A stretch of 64,000 nt of DNA, taken from assembly GCF_024448955.1 (NCBI RefSeq), contig NZ_JAMOIH010000008.1, forward strand, positions 1 through 64,000. Direction: 5' to 3'. The stretch comes from Stutzerimonas stutzeri (GTDB taxonomy: Bacteria > Pseudomonadota > Gammaproteobacteria > Pseudomonadales > Pseudomonadaceae). Made by a program: the position numbers and the translations under genes. The notes under the pieces were generated by a model. That model had not been told where the DNA came from. It saw nothing but the letters and a program-made list of their open reading frames with translations, and searched no databases. Each line of letters starts with the position of its first letter. Positions within the stretch are counted from its first letter, which is position 1. Positions 30,001 to 39,964 of the stretch are shown here, piece after piece.

Positions 30001-31023
30001 ATGACTGAACAGCAACCCATTGCGGTGCTTGGCGGCGGTAGCTTCGGTACCGCCATTGCGAATCTATTGGCCGAGAATGGTCACGGCGTGCGCCTGTGGA
30101 TGCGCGATGCCGAACAGGCCGAGTGCATTCGCACGCAGCGCCAGAACCCTCGATACCTCAAGGGCGTGACGATCCTTCCTCAGGTCTGTCCGGTCACTGA
30201 TCTGGGACAGACGCTGGCGGACTGCTCGCTGGTCTTCGTGGCGCTCCCGTCCAGCGCGCTACGCCAGGCGCTAACGCCGTTCGCCGCTCAGCTGTCGGGC
30301 AAGATGCTGGTCAGCACGACCAAGGGCATCGAGACGAATGGCTTCATGCTGATGAGCCAGATCTTGGAGGAAATCTCACCGCAGGCTCGAATCGGTGTGA
30401 TCTCGGGTCCGAATCTCGCTCGCGAAGTGGCCGAGCATGCGCTGACCGCGACCGTGGTGGCCAGCCACGACGAGGAACTCTGCCGATGCGTGCAGCAGGC
30501 TTTGCACGGGCGGACCTTCCGCGTCTATGCCAGTGCCGATCGGTTCGGGGTGGAGCTCGGGGGTGCGCTGAAGAACGTTTACGCGATCATGGCCGGTATG
30601 GCCGCCGCGCTCGGCATGGGTGAAAACACACGTAGCATGCTGATCACGCGTGCGCTCGCCGAGATGACGCGCTTTGCCGTCCGGCTGGGAGCCAATCCCA
30701 TGACGTTTCTTGGACTGGCGGGCGTCGGAGATCTGATCGTCACCTGCACTTCGTCGAAAAGCCGCAATTTTCAGGTGGGCCATGCGCTTGGCGAGGGCCT
30801 GAGCCTCGAACAGGCCGTGTCACGCCTGGGTGAGGTTGCCGAGGGCGTCAACACCATCAAGGTATTGAAAACCAAGGCCGAAGAGCTGCAGGTCTATATG
30901 CCGCTGGTCACGGGGCTACATGCCATTCTGTTCGAGGGGCGTACGCTGGAACAGGTAATCGAGCTGCTGATGCGCGGCGAGCCGAAGACAGACGTGGATT
31001 TCATCTCCACCGATGGCTTCTGA
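30001..31023 (+). CDS. gpsA: Glycerol-3-phosphate dehydrogenase [NAD(P)+]
   Basis: 340 residues from the ATG at 30001. It reduces dihydroxyacetone phosphate to sn-glycerol 3-phosphate for phospholipids. The NAD(P) fingerprint is [17 protein letters not shown]; the catalytic Lys lies in [19 protein letters not shown]. It heads a rightward group with the DUF4389, sixA and thioesterase genes. Confidence 0.97.
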   Translation: MTEQQPIAVLGGGSFGTAIANLLAENGHGVRLWMRDAEQAECIRTQRQNPRYLKGVTILPQVCPVTDLGQTLADCSLVFVALPSSALRQALTPFAAQLSGKMLVSTTKGIETNGFMLMSQILEEISPQARIGVISGPNLAREVAEHALTATVVASHDEELCRCVQQALHGRTFRVYASADRFGVELGGALKNVYAIMAGMAAALGMGENTRSMLITRALAEMTRFAVRLGANPMTFLGLAGVGDLIVTCTSSKSRNFQVGHALGEGLSLEQAVSRLGEVAEGVNTIKVLKTKAEELQVYMPLVTGLHAILFEGRTLEQVIELLMRGEPKTDVDFISTDGF

Positions 31024-31041
31024 ACGACACCGGAGGTATGG

Positions 31042-31380
31042 ATGAACACATCACAACGTAGCGCGGAACGTGAGTCGCTGATCTTGCGCGCAATCTGGAT
31101 GCTGCTTTTCTTTTTTGTCTGGCAAGTGGCCGAGCTGGTGCTGCTGGTCGTCGTGGTGGCGCAGATGGTCCTGCGGGCGCTGAACGGTAAGGTCAACGTG
31201 AGCCTGCAAGAGCTGGGTGACAGCCTCAGCCAGTACGTGGCGCAAATAGGTCGCTTCGGCACGTTCAACACCGATCGCAAGCCGTGGCCGATGTCGGATT
31301 GGCCCAAGCCGCGTCCCGCTGACATTGAAACGGCATCGCCTGTCGCGCCCGAGGCTCCGAAGCAGGAGCCGCAGCCATGA
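31042..31380 (+). CDS. DUF4389 small membrane protein
   Basis: 112 residues with one long hydrophobic segment (about 16-43), then a soluble part and a Pro-rich tail (APEAPKQEPQP). It matches DUF4389 by FFVWQVAELVLLVVVVAQM and GRFGTFNTDRKPWPMSDWP. Function unknown. It overlaps sixA by 4 bases (ATGA), so the two are translationally coupled, as commonly found in pseudomonads. Confidence 0.85.
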   Translation: MNTSQRSAERESLILRAIWMLLFFFVWQVAELVLLVVVVAQMVLRALNGKVNVSLQELGDSLSQYVAQIGRFGTFNTDRKPWPMSDWPKPRPADIETASPVAPEAPKQEPQP

Positions 31381-31835
31381 AGCTGTGGCTACTGCGCCAC
31401 GGCGAGGCCGAGCCCAGAGCCCGTACCGATGCGGAGCGCAACCTGACGGCGGCCGGCCAACTTGAAGTGGAGCATGCTGCCAGTCATTTGCAGGGACAAC
31501 CTCTTCAGGCCATCCTCGTCAGTCCGTACCAGCGAGCTCAGCAAACCGCCGAGATCGTCCGTCAGACGCTTGGCTTTACCGGAGCGGTCGAGACGGTGCC
31601 CTGGCTGACGCCGGAGTCCGACCCGAAGGATGCCATGCTCTATCTCGACCGTCGCATCGAGCAGCATTTATTGCTCGTGACTCACCAACCCTTCGTCGGT
31701 GTGTTGGGCGGTTGGCTGGTCAGTGGCCATCGCGATGCGCCGCTGTCCATGGCCACGGCCAGTCTGGCCGAGTTGGAAGGTGATCATCTTGCGACGGGCT
31801 CGATGCGCCTTGCCGGGCTGCGGCATCCCGAATGA
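31377..31835 (+). CDS. sixA: Phosphohistidine phosphatase SixA
   Basis: 152 residues. A minimal histidine-phosphatase fold: MKLWLLRHGEAEPRA carries the nucleophile His8, and LLVTHQPFVGVLGGWL carries the second His. In E. coli SixA acts on phosphohistidines in HPt and PTS proteins. Confidence 0.92.
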   Translation: MKLWLLRHGEAEPRARTDAERNLTAAGQLEVEHAASHLQGQPLQAILVSPYQRAQQTAEIVRQTLGFTGAVETVPWLTPESDPKDAMLYLDRRIEQHLLLVTHQPFVGVLGGWLVSGHRDAPLSMATASLAELEGDHLATGSMRLAGLRHPE

Positions 31836-31899
31836 ACCAAGGCGTTTACACGCTACGTCACCCCTGAATACCTCGAATAAAAACCACGGAGAGCGTCAC

Positions 31900-32355
31900 T
31901 TGAGCATTTGGCATCGTCCCCCGGACCTCGATCAATTCAATGCAAACCGCCAGAACACCATCGTCGAACTGCTCGACATTCGTTTCGAAGCGGTCGATGA
32001 CCAGTCCCTTACCGCGAGCATGGTGGTCGATTCACGAACCCATCAGCCCTTTGGTTTGCTGCATGGCGGCGCCTCGGTAGTACTCGCCGAAACCGTGGGC
32101 TCCATGGCCAGCTTCCAGTGTATCGATCCGAGCCGATTCTATTGCGTTGGGCTCGAAGTCAATGCCAACCACATCCGCGCGCTGCGCAGCGGTCGCGTCA
32201 CGGCGGTCTGCCGTCCTGTTCACCTGGGGCGCTCCAGCCACGTCTGGGATATCCGTCTGAGTGGCGATGACGGCAAGCTCAGCTGCATTTCCCGGCTGAC
32301 CGTAGCTGTCGTGCCGGTGGGTGAGAAGAGCCCTCGGCCCTCAGAAGCGTCATAA
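31900..32355 (+). CDS. Hotdog-fold acyl-CoA thioesterase (YdiI/PaaI type)
   Basis: 151 residues from a TTG at 31900 that follows CGGAGAG; no in-frame ATG gives the whole fold. FGLLHGGASVVLAETVGSMA is the catalytic helix with Glu in the nucleophile place, as in YdiI/EntH-like enzymes, and CVGLEVNANHIRALRSG is the core strand. Hydrolyses aromatic or fatty acyl-CoA; substrate unknown. Confidence 0.85.
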   Translation: MSIWHRPPDLDQFNANRQNTIVELLDIRFEAVDDQSLTASMVVDSRTHQPFGLLHGGASVVLAETVGSMASFQCIDPSRFYCVGLEVNANHIRALRSGRVTAVCRPVHLGRSSHVWDIRLSGDDGKLSCISRLTVAVVPVGEKSPRPSEAS

Positions 32356-32459
32356 ATGCCTTGTTTGGCAGGACCGCCTTGGGTTCTGCCGCTCAGGCCG
32401 TTTGCCGTAAGGGGAAGGTGACCAGAAAATAGCTGTCTTTCACTTATTGCAGCGAGCCC

Positions 32460-33266
32460 ATGACGCAACGCATCTTCTTCGCGCACGCCAACGGTTTTCC
32501 TTCGGGCACCTATCGCAAGCTGTTCGGCGCCTTGGCGCCGGAGTACACCGTTACTCATCTTGACCAGCACGGCCATGATCCGCGCTTTCCGGTGGATGAC
32601 AATTGGCAAAACCTGGTGCAGGAACTCATCGAACAGCTCACAGCTCTGAACGAGCCGGTCTGGGGTGTCGGCCATTCGCTGGGAGGCATGTTGCATTATC
32701 ACGCTGCCTTGCAACGTCCCGAGCTTTACCGCGGGGTTGTCATGCTCGATTCGCCGATGACGACCTGGTTCGATCAGACCCTGATCTGGGTGGCGAAGCG
32801 TTTCGGCTTCATCGATCGGCTCACTCCAGCGGGTCGTACCGTCGGTCGCCGCGAGGCGTTCAGTTGCGTGAATGAGGCGCGGGAATATTTCGCCAGCAAG
32901 ACGTTGTTTCGTGCATTCGATCCCGAGTGCCTGGACGCCTACGTCGAACATGGACTGGAGCCAACCGCCGAGGGGTTGCGTTTGCGCTTCGATCCCGAAA
33001 CGGAAATCCGTATCTACCGCAGCGTGCCGCATGTTACGCCCGGCTGGCCGCATGCTCTGAAGATTCCGCTTGCCGTGGTGCGCGGCAGCCAAAGCCGGGT
33101 GGTGCTGCCGCATCATGCGTATCTGCTTCGGCTGGTTGCACACGGCGAGTCGCATACTCTGCCCGGTGGACACATGTTTCCGCTCGAGCACCCTCGCGCC
33201 ACGGCCGCTTTACTCAAACAATTGTTCAGCCGCTGGAGCGATCTGGATAGAAGAGGTGCCGCATGA
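32460..33266 (+). CDS. Alpha/beta hydrolase
   Basis: 268 residues. Nucleophile elbow GVGHSLGGML; the acid probably lies in the SQSRVV region and the base in PGGHMFPLEHP. It begins with FFAHANGFPSGTYRKLF, typical of a pseudomonad subfamily. Its stop overlaps the start of a second alpha/beta hydrolase gene. Substrate unknown. Confidence 0.88.
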   Translation: MTQRIFFAHANGFPSGTYRKLFGALAPEYTVTHLDQHGHDPRFPVDDNWQNLVQELIEQLTALNEPVWGVGHSLGGMLHYHAALQRPELYRGVVMLDSPMTTWFDQTLIWVAKRFGFIDRLTPAGRTVGRREAFSCVNEAREYFASKTLFRAFDPECLDAYVEHGLEPTAEGLRLRFDPETEIRIYRSVPHVTPGWPHALKIPLAVVRGSQSRVVLPHHAYLLRLVAHGESHTLPGGHMFPLEHPRATAALLKQLFSRWSDLDRRGAA

Positions 33267-34120
33267 CTGTTGTGTTCGAAGAGATTCGCCTGAGCCTGCC
33301 GCATACCGAAGTTGCGGCGCATCTCTACGGTCCAGAGGATGGCCGGCCCGTCATTGCATTGCACGGCTGGCTGGACAACGCCGCCACCTTTTCCCGTCTG
33401 GCGCCGTTGCTGAACGGCGTCCGTATCGTCGCGTTGGACCTACCGGGACATGGTCATTCCGATCATCGTCCGGTCGGCGCCGCCTACAACATCTGGGATT
33501 ACGCTCACGACGTGCTGCAGACTGCCGAGCAATTCGGCTGGCAGCAGTTCTCCCTGCTGGGCCATTCGATGGGGGCGATCGTGTCGGTGCTATTAGCTGG
33601 CGCCATGCCTGATCGAATCGAGCGTCTGGCATTGATCGATGGGGTGATTCCCTATACCGGCGAGGCCGACACCGCGCCGCAGAAGCTCGGCGAATCGTTG
33701 CAGGCGCTGCTCGCCGTCAATGAGAAACGCAAACCGGTCTATGCCACTTTCGAACAGGCTGTCGCGGCACGCATGAAAGGTGTCGGAGCGGTCAGCCGGG
33801 AGGCGGCCGAGCGCCTTGCCCAGCGGGGGTTGATGCCGGTTCCGGGTGGCTATACCTGGCGCACCGATGCCCGACTCATGTTGCCATCCCCAATGCGCCT
33901 GACGCGTGCGCACGCGCTGGCATTCGCTCAGCGGGTGACCTGTCCCGCCAGCCTGATCCTGGCGGAGCAGGGGCTGATGACCCGGCCCGAAACGCTTGAG
34001 TTGTGCGAATCCTTGCCGTTCACGCTGCATCGATTGCCGGGCGGGCACCATCTGCACCTGGATGATCAGGGCGGTGCGGAAGCGGTTTCGGCTGTTTTCA
34101 ATCCCTTCTTTGCGTCTTGA
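33263..34120 (+). CDS. Alpha/beta hydrolase (second of a coupled pair)
   Basis: 285 residues. ALHGWLDNAATFSRLAPLL gives the oxyanion-hole HG, LLGHSMGAIVSVLLAG the Ser nucleophile, and LPGGHHLHLDD the His. The gene starts with ATGA over the previous stop. Esterase, lipase or MhpC-like hydrolase; the substrate cannot be told. Confidence 0.88.
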   Translation: MTVVFEEIRLSLPHTEVAAHLYGPEDGRPVIALHGWLDNAATFSRLAPLLNGVRIVALDLPGHGHSDHRPVGAAYNIWDYAHDVLQTAEQFGWQQFSLLGHSMGAIVSVLLAGAMPDRIERLALIDGVIPYTGEADTAPQKLGESLQALLAVNEKRKPVYATFEQAVAARMKGVGAVSREAAERLAQRGLMPVPGGYTWRTDARLMLPSPMRLTRAHALAFAQRVTCPASLILAEQGLMTRPETLELCESLPFTLHRLPGGHHLHLDDQGGAEAVSAVFNPFFAS

Positions 34121-34222
34121 CTCAGACGGTAGCGCAGTTACGCAAGAATCTGTCGCAAAGCCTTGCTTGACTTGCTTTTGCCAACTGGTGAGGCTGGGCA
34201 ATCGCCTCAGCAGGGACCACCC

Positions 34223-34333
34223 ATGATTGCCTTCCATACACACCAAGCCCAAGGCCACACGGTATCCGTTGTGCTCGATGAACTCGGCCTGTCTTTTTGC
34301 ACGCAGCTGTCGGAAGCGCGCCCGAATGTCTAG
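34223..34333 (+). pseudogene. 36-codon frame resembling a glutathione S-transferase N-terminus
   Basis: The frame reads MIAFHTHQAQGHTVSVVLDE and continues LGLSFCTQ before a TAG. The pattern (beta strand, GxxVSxxLDELGL helix) looks like the first 25 residues of a GST/thioredoxin-fold protein. AGGGA precedes the ATG at a usable distance. It may be a decayed GST gene or a small translated leader; the resemblance is by eye only. Confidence 0.3.
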
Positions 34334-34364
34334 AAGCCGGCGGTGCGATCCGTTGAGGGCCGGT

Positions 34365-35168
34365 ATGCGAGCTGCATGGATTTTCACGTTGGGAGCTTTT
34401 GCCGGTGTGGTGAGCGCTGCCGACCTTCCTGGCAGCCGGGATTTCGATTCGCTGCCACGCTATCCGCAGGCGCAGATCGTGGCGTTCAAGGAACAGCCGG
34501 TGCTGGAGCGGACCTACCCGTTGGATTCGATTCGGCGCATCAGCGGTCGCCTGCGGATGAGTGAGCAGGTTATGGCGAGTGGCCATCTGACGGCGGTGAC
34601 GTACCTGTTACCGGCGGTCCATACCGGTATCGAAGCATTCGAGCGGGCGCGCAATAGCCTTTTGGAGAGCGGTGCCGAATTGCTCTTCTGGTGCGAAGGG
34701 CGCGAGTGTGGATCGAGCAGTCTATGGGCCAATGAGATATTCGAGCGCTCGACGCTCTATGGTCCTGATGCCCGACAGGCCTATCTGCTGGCGCGCCTGC
34801 CTGGCGATTCCGATCGCTTCATGGCGCTTTATGGCATCACCCGTGGCAATGGCCGCCCTTATCTGCAAGTGGAGCAGTTCAGTCCCGATGAGACGCTTGC
34901 CGTCATTCTGCCGAATCCGGCGACGTTGTTGCGCCAACTGAAGAGTAACGGCGAGCTCTGGCTGCCGCGGTTGCCGCAAGAACCCACGGCGGAGTGGGGC
35001 GCCCTGCTGGCCAATGTGCTACGGCTCGACAGCACCGTGCGAGTGGCACTGGAAGGCGAGGGAGCGGCAGCGTGGCATGAAGCCTTGACGCAGGAGCGAA
35101 TCCGGGCGCGACGCCTGGAGGCCGAAGTGTCCGAAGAGAGTGGCTTGCGAATCAAACTGTTGCGCTGA
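34365..35168 (+). CDS. DUF4892 exported protein
   Basis: 267 residues from the ATG at 34365, with GAGGG upstream. Signal peptide residues 1-18 (FAGVVSA). The sequence DLPGSRDFDSLPRYPQAQIV and the ELLFWCEGRECGSS segment (two cysteines, possibly a disulfide) match the periplasmic DUF4892 family, which is common in pseudomonads and of unknown function. Confidence 0.82.
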   Translation: MRAAWIFTLGAFAGVVSAADLPGSRDFDSLPRYPQAQIVAFKEQPVLERTYPLDSIRRISGRLRMSEQVMASGHLTAVTYLLPAVHTGIEAFERARNSLLESGAELLFWCEGRECGSSSLWANEIFERSTLYGPDARQAYLLARLPGDSDRFMALYGITRGNGRPYLQVEQFSPDETLAVILPNPATLLRQLKSNGELWLPRLPQEPTAEWGALLANVLRLDSTVRVALEGEGAAAWHEALTQERIRARRLEAEVSEESGLRIKLLR

Positions 35169-35242
35169 AGGGCGTTTCAGACTGCAATGGCGCACTGCCC
35201 GGTGCGCTTTGCTCGCGCCACGTTTTTTCGATAGGTAACCCG

Positions 35243-36334
35243 ATGCTCAATAACGATCGTCTGCTGGTGCAGATTCTGCTCCTGGTACTGCTCGGTGCCT
35301 GTGTGTGGGTGCTGGCTCCGTTTGCTTCCGCGCTGTTCTGGGCTGCGGTACTGGCGTTCGCGAGTTGGCCAGTCATGCGCGTACTGACGCGCTGGTTGAA
35401 GGGCAACTCCACTCTCGCCGCAACGCTGCTGACGTTTGGCTGGATGGTGTTGGTAGCGGTGCCGCTGGTGTGGTTGGGCTTTAACATCGCCGACCACATT
35501 CGAGAGGCCAACGTTCTGGTGCATAACCTTCAGGTGCAAGGCCTGCCACCGCCACCCGAATGGCTCGGTGAATTCCCACTGATAGGCGATCGTTTGTTAG
35601 GGCTATGGAACACCCTGGATGAACAGGGCACAGCCTTTTTTGCCACCATTCGCCCCTACATCGGCCAGGTCGGCAACTGGCTGCTGGTGCGCAGTGCACG
35701 CATTGGCGGTGGGATGCTGGAACTGGCGCTCAGCCTGGTGCTGGTGTTTTTCTTCTATCGCGACGGACCGAAACTCGCGGCATTCATTCACAGCCTGCTG
35801 CATCGGTTGATTGGCGACCGTGCCGATCATTACCTAGAGTTGGTAGCCGGTACGGTACAGCGTGTCGTCAACGGTGTGATCGGTACGGCCGCTGCCCAGG
35901 CGATTCTCGCTTATGTGGGGTTCAGCATTGCCGGCATACCGGGCGCGTTGATTCTCGGCCTGCTGACGTTCGCGTTCAGCTTTCTGATGGTCCCGCCACT
36001 GGTATGGGGGCCAGCGGTGGCCTGGCTGATCTGGCAGGGTCAGTACGGTATGGCAGTGTTTCTCGGTGTCTGGGGCATGTTCATCATCAGCGGCGTAGAC
36101 AACGTGCTGAAGCCCTATCTGATCAGCCGGGGCGGTAATCTGCCGTTGGTAGTCGTGCTGCTTGGAGTGTTTGGCGGCGTACTGGCGTTCGGTTTCATGG
36201 GCCTGTTCCTAGGCCCGACGCTGCTGGCGGTTGCCTACAGCCTGTTGGGTGACTGGCTGATCAAGGAAGTGCCGGAAGCCGCTAGCCCTGAAAAGCTGCC
36301 GGGCAGTGGGTTCGATCAGACGCACTCTCGCTGA
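35243..36334 (+). CDS. AI-2E family transporter (YdiK type)
   Basis: 363 residues with about eight membrane helices. The C-terminal block (FMVPPLVWGPAVAWLIWQG, ISGVDNVLKPYLISRG, GLFLGPTLLAVAYSLL) is the family signature. Members include the AI-2 exporter TqsA and sodium/proton exchangers, so the substrate is uncertain. It converges on a patatin gene with an 18-base gap. Confidence 0.88.
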   Translation: MLNNDRLLVQILLLVLLGACVWVLAPFASALFWAAVLAFASWPVMRVLTRWLKGNSTLAATLLTFGWMVLVAVPLVWLGFNIADHIREANVLVHNLQVQGLPPPPEWLGEFPLIGDRLLGLWNTLDEQGTAFFATIRPYIGQVGNWLLVRSARIGGGMLELALSLVLVFFFYRDGPKLAAFIHSLLHRLIGDRADHYLELVAGTVQRVVNGVIGTAAAQAILAYVGFSIAGIPGALILGLLTFAFSFLMVPPLVWGPAVAWLIWQGQYGMAVFLGVWGMFIISGVDNVLKPYLISRGGNLPLVVVLLGVFGGVLAFGFMGLFLGPTLLAVAYSLLGDWLIKEVPEAASPEKLPGSGFDQTHSR

Positions 36335-36352
36335 AAGGACGATCAGCGGCGA

Positions 36353-37339
36353 CTAAAGCTGTTCCTCCTCGTACTTGTCGAGCGTGTCTCGCGCGACGAT
36401 CTGGCCCAGCTTGATCAGCTCCGGCGCCTTGTAGAACTCATAGAAACGGCACGCGCGCTTGGGAATGTTGACCAGCACGTTCGGCGGATAACCAGCGATC
36501 TTGTACTGCGTCAACGAGGATTGCATGACCTCGAAGCTCTGGTTGATAAGCTCCAGCAAGGACGCTGGGCTACCCACATCCACGACCATCGATCCTTCTG
36601 CCGATTTCGGTGCGCTCTGCCCGGCGGGCGCTGCCGGCGGCTGAGTGCCATCGCCTTCTTCCGCAGCCTGAAGATCGGCAAGTTGCTCTTCCAGTCCCTT
36701 GCTGCGCCAGAACGGAATGTGCGAGCTGATAGAGTTGACCATCGCATCGAAGCGACCCGGACGGATTACCTCCGGCAGTGGGTATTGCCGATGGTTGTTG
36801 GCGTTGAGGTTGACCGCGATGATGATGTCGCAGTGGGCGGAAACGACCGGCACGATCGGCAACGGATTGAGGATGCCACCGTCGACCAGCATCCGGTTGC
36901 CCTGCATGACCGGCGTGAACAGGCTCGGGATTGCTGCCGAGGCGCGCATCGCCTGCTCCAGGTTGCCTTCCTGAAACCAAATTTCCTGCTGGTTGGTCAG
37001 GTCGGCGGCGACGGCTGTGAAGGGGATCGGCAGATCCTCGATGTTGATCGAGCCCAGCATGTCGCGAATACGTCCGAAGATCTTTTCACCTCGTATCGCC
37101 CCGAGACTGAAACTTGGATCGACCAGGCGCAGCATGTCCAGGTAATCCAGGCTTTCGACCCAGCTGCGGTACTCGTCCAGCTTGCCCGCTGCGTAGATCC
37201 CGCCAACCACCGCGCCCATCGAGCAGCCGGCGATACAGCTGATTTCGTAGCCCCGAGCGGTGAGCTCCTCGATGACGCCAATGTGCGCATAACCGCGCGC
37301 GCCACCCGACCCCAATACCAGTGCGACCTTGTTGCCCAT
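36353..37339 (-). CDS. Patatin-like phospholipase (RssA type)
   Basis: 328 residues. LVLGSGGARGYAHIGVIEEL gives the oxyanion loop, GCSMG the nucleophile Ser40, and VDGGILNPLP the catalytic Asp153. Hence an active Ser-Asp dyad lipid acyl hydrolase is likely. A Pro/Ala-rich insertion (about 235-255) precedes the C-terminal helix region. Cytosolic; substrate unknown. Confidence 0.9.
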   Translation of the reverse strand: MGNKVALVLGSGGARGYAHIGVIEELTARGYEISCIAGCSMGAVVGGIYAAGKLDEYRSWVESLDYLDMLRLVDPSFSLGAIRGEKIFGRIRDMLGSINIEDLPIPFTAVAADLTNQQEIWFQEGNLEQAMRASAAIPSLFTPVMQGNRMLVDGGILNPLPIVPVVSAHCDIIIAVNLNANNHRQYPLPEVIRPGRFDAMVNSISSHIPFWRSKGLEEQLADLQAAEEGDGTQPPAAPAGQSAPKSAEGSMVVDVGSPASLLELINQSFEVMQSSLTQYKIAGYPPNVLVNIPKRACRFYEFYKAPELIKLGQIVARDTLDKYEEEQL

Positions 37340-37365
37340 GCAATTCTCCCTATGGCAGGGGCGAT

Positions 37366-37396
37366 AGCTTCAAGCTTCGAGCCGCAAGCTTCAAGT
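37366..37396. repeat. AGCTTCAAGCTTC-type repeat
   Basis: AGCTTCAAGCTTCGAGCCGC followed by AAGCTTCAAGTT, upstream of the patatin gene. It is the longest of three such AGCTT-rich intergenic stretches in the window. Confidence 0.55.
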
Positions 37397-37505
37397 TAAA
37401 GCCAAGCGTGGCAACGAAAACATCACCATCGCGGCGCAGCGAAGGCGGCTCCGGCCTTTGCTACAATCGGCGCCCGTTTTGCCAGCGTCATGAGGGACTT
37501 TCCAG

Positions 37506-38540
37506 ATGAGCGAACCCATCCGCCTTACTCAGTACAGCCATGGTGCCGGCTGCGGCTGCAAGATTTCGCCCAAGGTGCTGGATGTGATCCTTGCCGGCAG
37601 TGGCGCGCAGAATCTCGATCCGCGCCTGTGGGTGGGCAATGCCTCGCGTGATGATGCCGCGGTGTACGGCATCGACGAAGAGCGCGGTGTGGTGTCGACC
37701 ACCGATTTTTTCATGCCCATCGTCGATGATCCGTTCGACTTCGGCCGCATTGCCGCCACCAATGCCATCAGCGACATCTATGCCATGGGTGGTGATCCCT
37801 TGATGGCCATTGCGATTCTCGGCTGGCCGGTCAACCTGCTTCCGCCGGAAGTGGCCCGCGAAGTGATCGCCGGAGGGCGAGCAGTCTGTGATGCGGCCGG
37901 AATTCCGCTGGCTGGCGGCCATTCGATCGACGCGCCCGAGCCGATCTTCGGCCTGGCGGTTACCGGTCTGGTGAACAAAACCCAGATGAAGCGCAACGAT
38001 ACGGCGTCGGTCGGGTGCAAGCTTTATCTGACCAAGCCGCTGGGCATCGGCATCTTCACCACTGCGGAAAAGAAGGCCAAGCTGCGCGATGAAGACGTCG
38101 GCAGGGCGCGTGACCTGATGTGCACGCTCAACAGGCCAGGCAGCCGCTTCGGCAAGCTCGCGGGCGTTCGCGCCATGACTGACGTCACCGGTTTCGGCCT
38201 GCTAGGGCATCTGGTGGAAATGGCCGATGGTAGCGGCGTCACCGCACGCATCGATTACGCCCGCGTACCGCGTCTGGAGGGCGTCGAGTATTATCTGGAG
38301 CAGGGCTGCGTTCCCGGTGGCACCGGGCGCAACTTCGAAAGTTATGGCGACCGCATCGCCACGCTCGATGAAGCGCACAAGCAACTGCTCTGCGACCCTC
38401 AAACCAGTGGTGGGCTGCTAGTGGCGGTGGCGCCCGAAGGCGAGGCGGAATTTCTCACGGTGGCGGCCGAGCTCGGTCTGGCATTGGAACCGATCGGCGA
38501 GTTGGTCGATGCCGGCGCCTTTGCGGTCGAGGTTTGTTGA
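37506..38540 (+). CDS. selD: Selenophosphate synthetase
   Basis: 344 residues. It makes selenophosphate from selenide and ATP. The catalytic pair Cys16/Lys19 is in SHGAGCGCK; Cys, not selenocysteine, occupies the active site. ATP-binding Asp-rich motifs ([32 protein letters not shown]) are present. The stop overlaps the selU start, so the selenium donor and the tRNA-modifying enzyme are coupled. Confidence 0.97.
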   Translation: MSEPIRLTQYSHGAGCGCKISPKVLDVILAGSGAQNLDPRLWVGNASRDDAAVYGIDEERGVVSTTDFFMPIVDDPFDFGRIAATNAISDIYAMGGDPLMAIAILGWPVNLLPPEVAREVIAGGRAVCDAAGIPLAGGHSIDAPEPIFGLAVTGLVNKTQMKRNDTASVGCKLYLTKPLGIGIFTTAEKKAKLRDEDVGRARDLMCTLNRPGSRFGKLAGVRAMTDVTGFGLLGHLVEMADGSGVTARIDYARVPRLEGVEYYLEQGCVPGGTGRNFESYGDRIATLDEAHKQLLCDPQTSGGLLVAVAPEGEAEFLTVAAELGLALEPIGELVDAGAFAVEVC

Positions 38541-39661
38541 TGCGCAGCGATACCAACAACTTTCGTGAACTGTTTCTCAACGATGTTCCGATGATGGATG
38601 CCCGTGCGCCCGTGGAGTTTGCCAAGGGTGCTTTCCCGGGCGTGGTCAATTTGCCGCTGATGGACGACGTCGAGCGGCAGAAGGTCGGCACCTGCTACAA
38701 GCAACACGGCCAGCAGGCGGCGCTCGAACTCGGTCACCGCCTGGTCAGTGGGACGATCAAGGCCGAGCGCATCCAGGCGTGGGCCGACTTCGCACGTAAC
38801 AATCCGCAGGGCTACATCTACTGTTTCCGTGGCGGGCTGCGTTCGCAATTGGTCCAGCAATGGCTCAAGACCGAGGCGGGAATCGACTATCCGCGTGTGA
38901 CCGGCGGCTACAAGGCGATGCGCCACTTTCTGCTCGATACGCTTGAGCACGCGGCGGCGCACGACGACTTCGTGCTGGTGGGTGGCATGACCGGCACCGG
39001 CAAGACCGAAGTGCTGGCACGCCTGGAACACAGCGTCGACCTGGAAAACATCGCCAATCACCGAGGCTCGAGTTTCGGCAAGCGCGCCACGCCGCAACCG
39101 GCGCAGATCGATTTCGAGAACGCCTTGGCGATTCGCTTGCTGAAGCTGCAGCACGCCGGTGTCAGGCAGTTCGTACTCGAAGACGAGGCGCGGCTGGTAG
39201 GGCGCTGCTCGATCCCCTTGCCGCTGTTCCAAGGCATGCAGCGTTATCCTCTGGTGTGGCTGGAAGACAGTATCGAGGGGCGGGTCGAGCGAATCCTCAA
39301 GGACTACGTGATCGATCTCTGCGCCGAATTCATCGCTGAGGAAGGCGAGGAAGGCTTCACAGCATTCGCCGAGCGTTTACGGCAAAGTCTGGTCAATATC
39401 AGTAAGCGGCTCGGGGGCGAGAGCTACAAGCAACTGGCTGAGATTATGGCGCAGGCGCTTGCCGAGCAGGCCGCTACCGGCTCGGTCGATTTGCATCGCG
39501 GCTGGATCGAGGCATTGCTAACGCAATATTACGATCCCATGTATGCCTACCAGCGCGAGAGCAAGGCTTCCCGAATCGAGTTTGCGGGCGAGCAGGACGC
39601 CGTGGTCGAGTTCCTGCGCGAACGCGCCGCAGATAAGCACAATGGAGAGATGCAACGATGA
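38540..39661 (+). CDS. selU: tRNA 2-selenouridine synthase
   Basis: 373 residues (also called MnmH or YbbB). It replaces sulfur of 2-thiouridine at tRNA wobble position 34 with selenium from selenophosphate, through a geranylated intermediate. The N-terminal rhodanese domain has the active-site Cys95 in CFRGGLRSQ; the C-terminal P-loop domain has [16 protein letters not shown]. It overlaps selD by one base and the next lipoprotein gene by 4. Confidence 0.96.
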   Translation: MRSDTNNFRELFLNDVPMMDARAPVEFAKGAFPGVVNLPLMDDVERQKVGTCYKQHGQQAALELGHRLVSGTIKAERIQAWADFARNNPQGYIYCFRGGLRSQLVQQWLKTEAGIDYPRVTGGYKAMRHFLLDTLEHAAAHDDFVLVGGMTGTGKTEVLARLEHSVDLENIANHRGSSFGKRATPQPAQIDFENALAIRLLKLQHAGVRQFVLEDEARLVGRCSIPLPLFQGMQRYPLVWLEDSIEGRVERILKDYVIDLCAEFIAEEGEEGFTAFAERLRQSLVNISKRLGGESYKQLAEIMAQALAEQAATGSVDLHRGWIEALLTQYYDPMYAYQRESKASRIEFAGEQDAVVEFLRERAADKHNGEMQR

Positions 39662-39936
39662 AAAATCTGATCTGTTTGACCGTACTGGCGCTGGCCCTGA
39701 CAGGCTGCGCCGCGAAAACCGCCTATCGAGATAACTGTGCCTCTCAGCTGAACGCTGCCTGGGAAGAGCAGAGCCTAGCGGAAGCGGAAGGTTTCGCCGG
39801 CACCGTGAGCTATTCCAAAGCAATGGCGCTGCTGACTGGCGCCAAGACCCAGCAGCAATTCGAGGCGTTCCAGGGCTGCGTTGAAAAGGCCAAGAAGGCT
39901 CGTTTCTACTTGCGTGAGTCGCGCGCGGGACGTTAG
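39658..39936 (+). CDS. Small lipoprotein of unknown function
   Basis: 92 residues. A lipoprotein signal peptide ends in LALTGC (lipobox, Cys17). The mature part has two further cysteines (CASQ at about 27 and QGCVEK at about 73) and amphipathic helices. It starts within the selU stop (ATGA), an arrangement that implies coupled expression; I know of no link between it and selenium. A hairpin follows at 39965-39992. Confidence 0.8.
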   Translation: MKNLICLTVLALALTGCAAKTAYRDNCASQLNAAWEEQSLAEAEGFAGTVSYSKAMALLTGAKTQQQFEAFQGCVEKAKKARFYLRESRAGR

Positions 39937-39964
39937 TGCCGTTACCGTCTCGCTGGAAGAAAGT

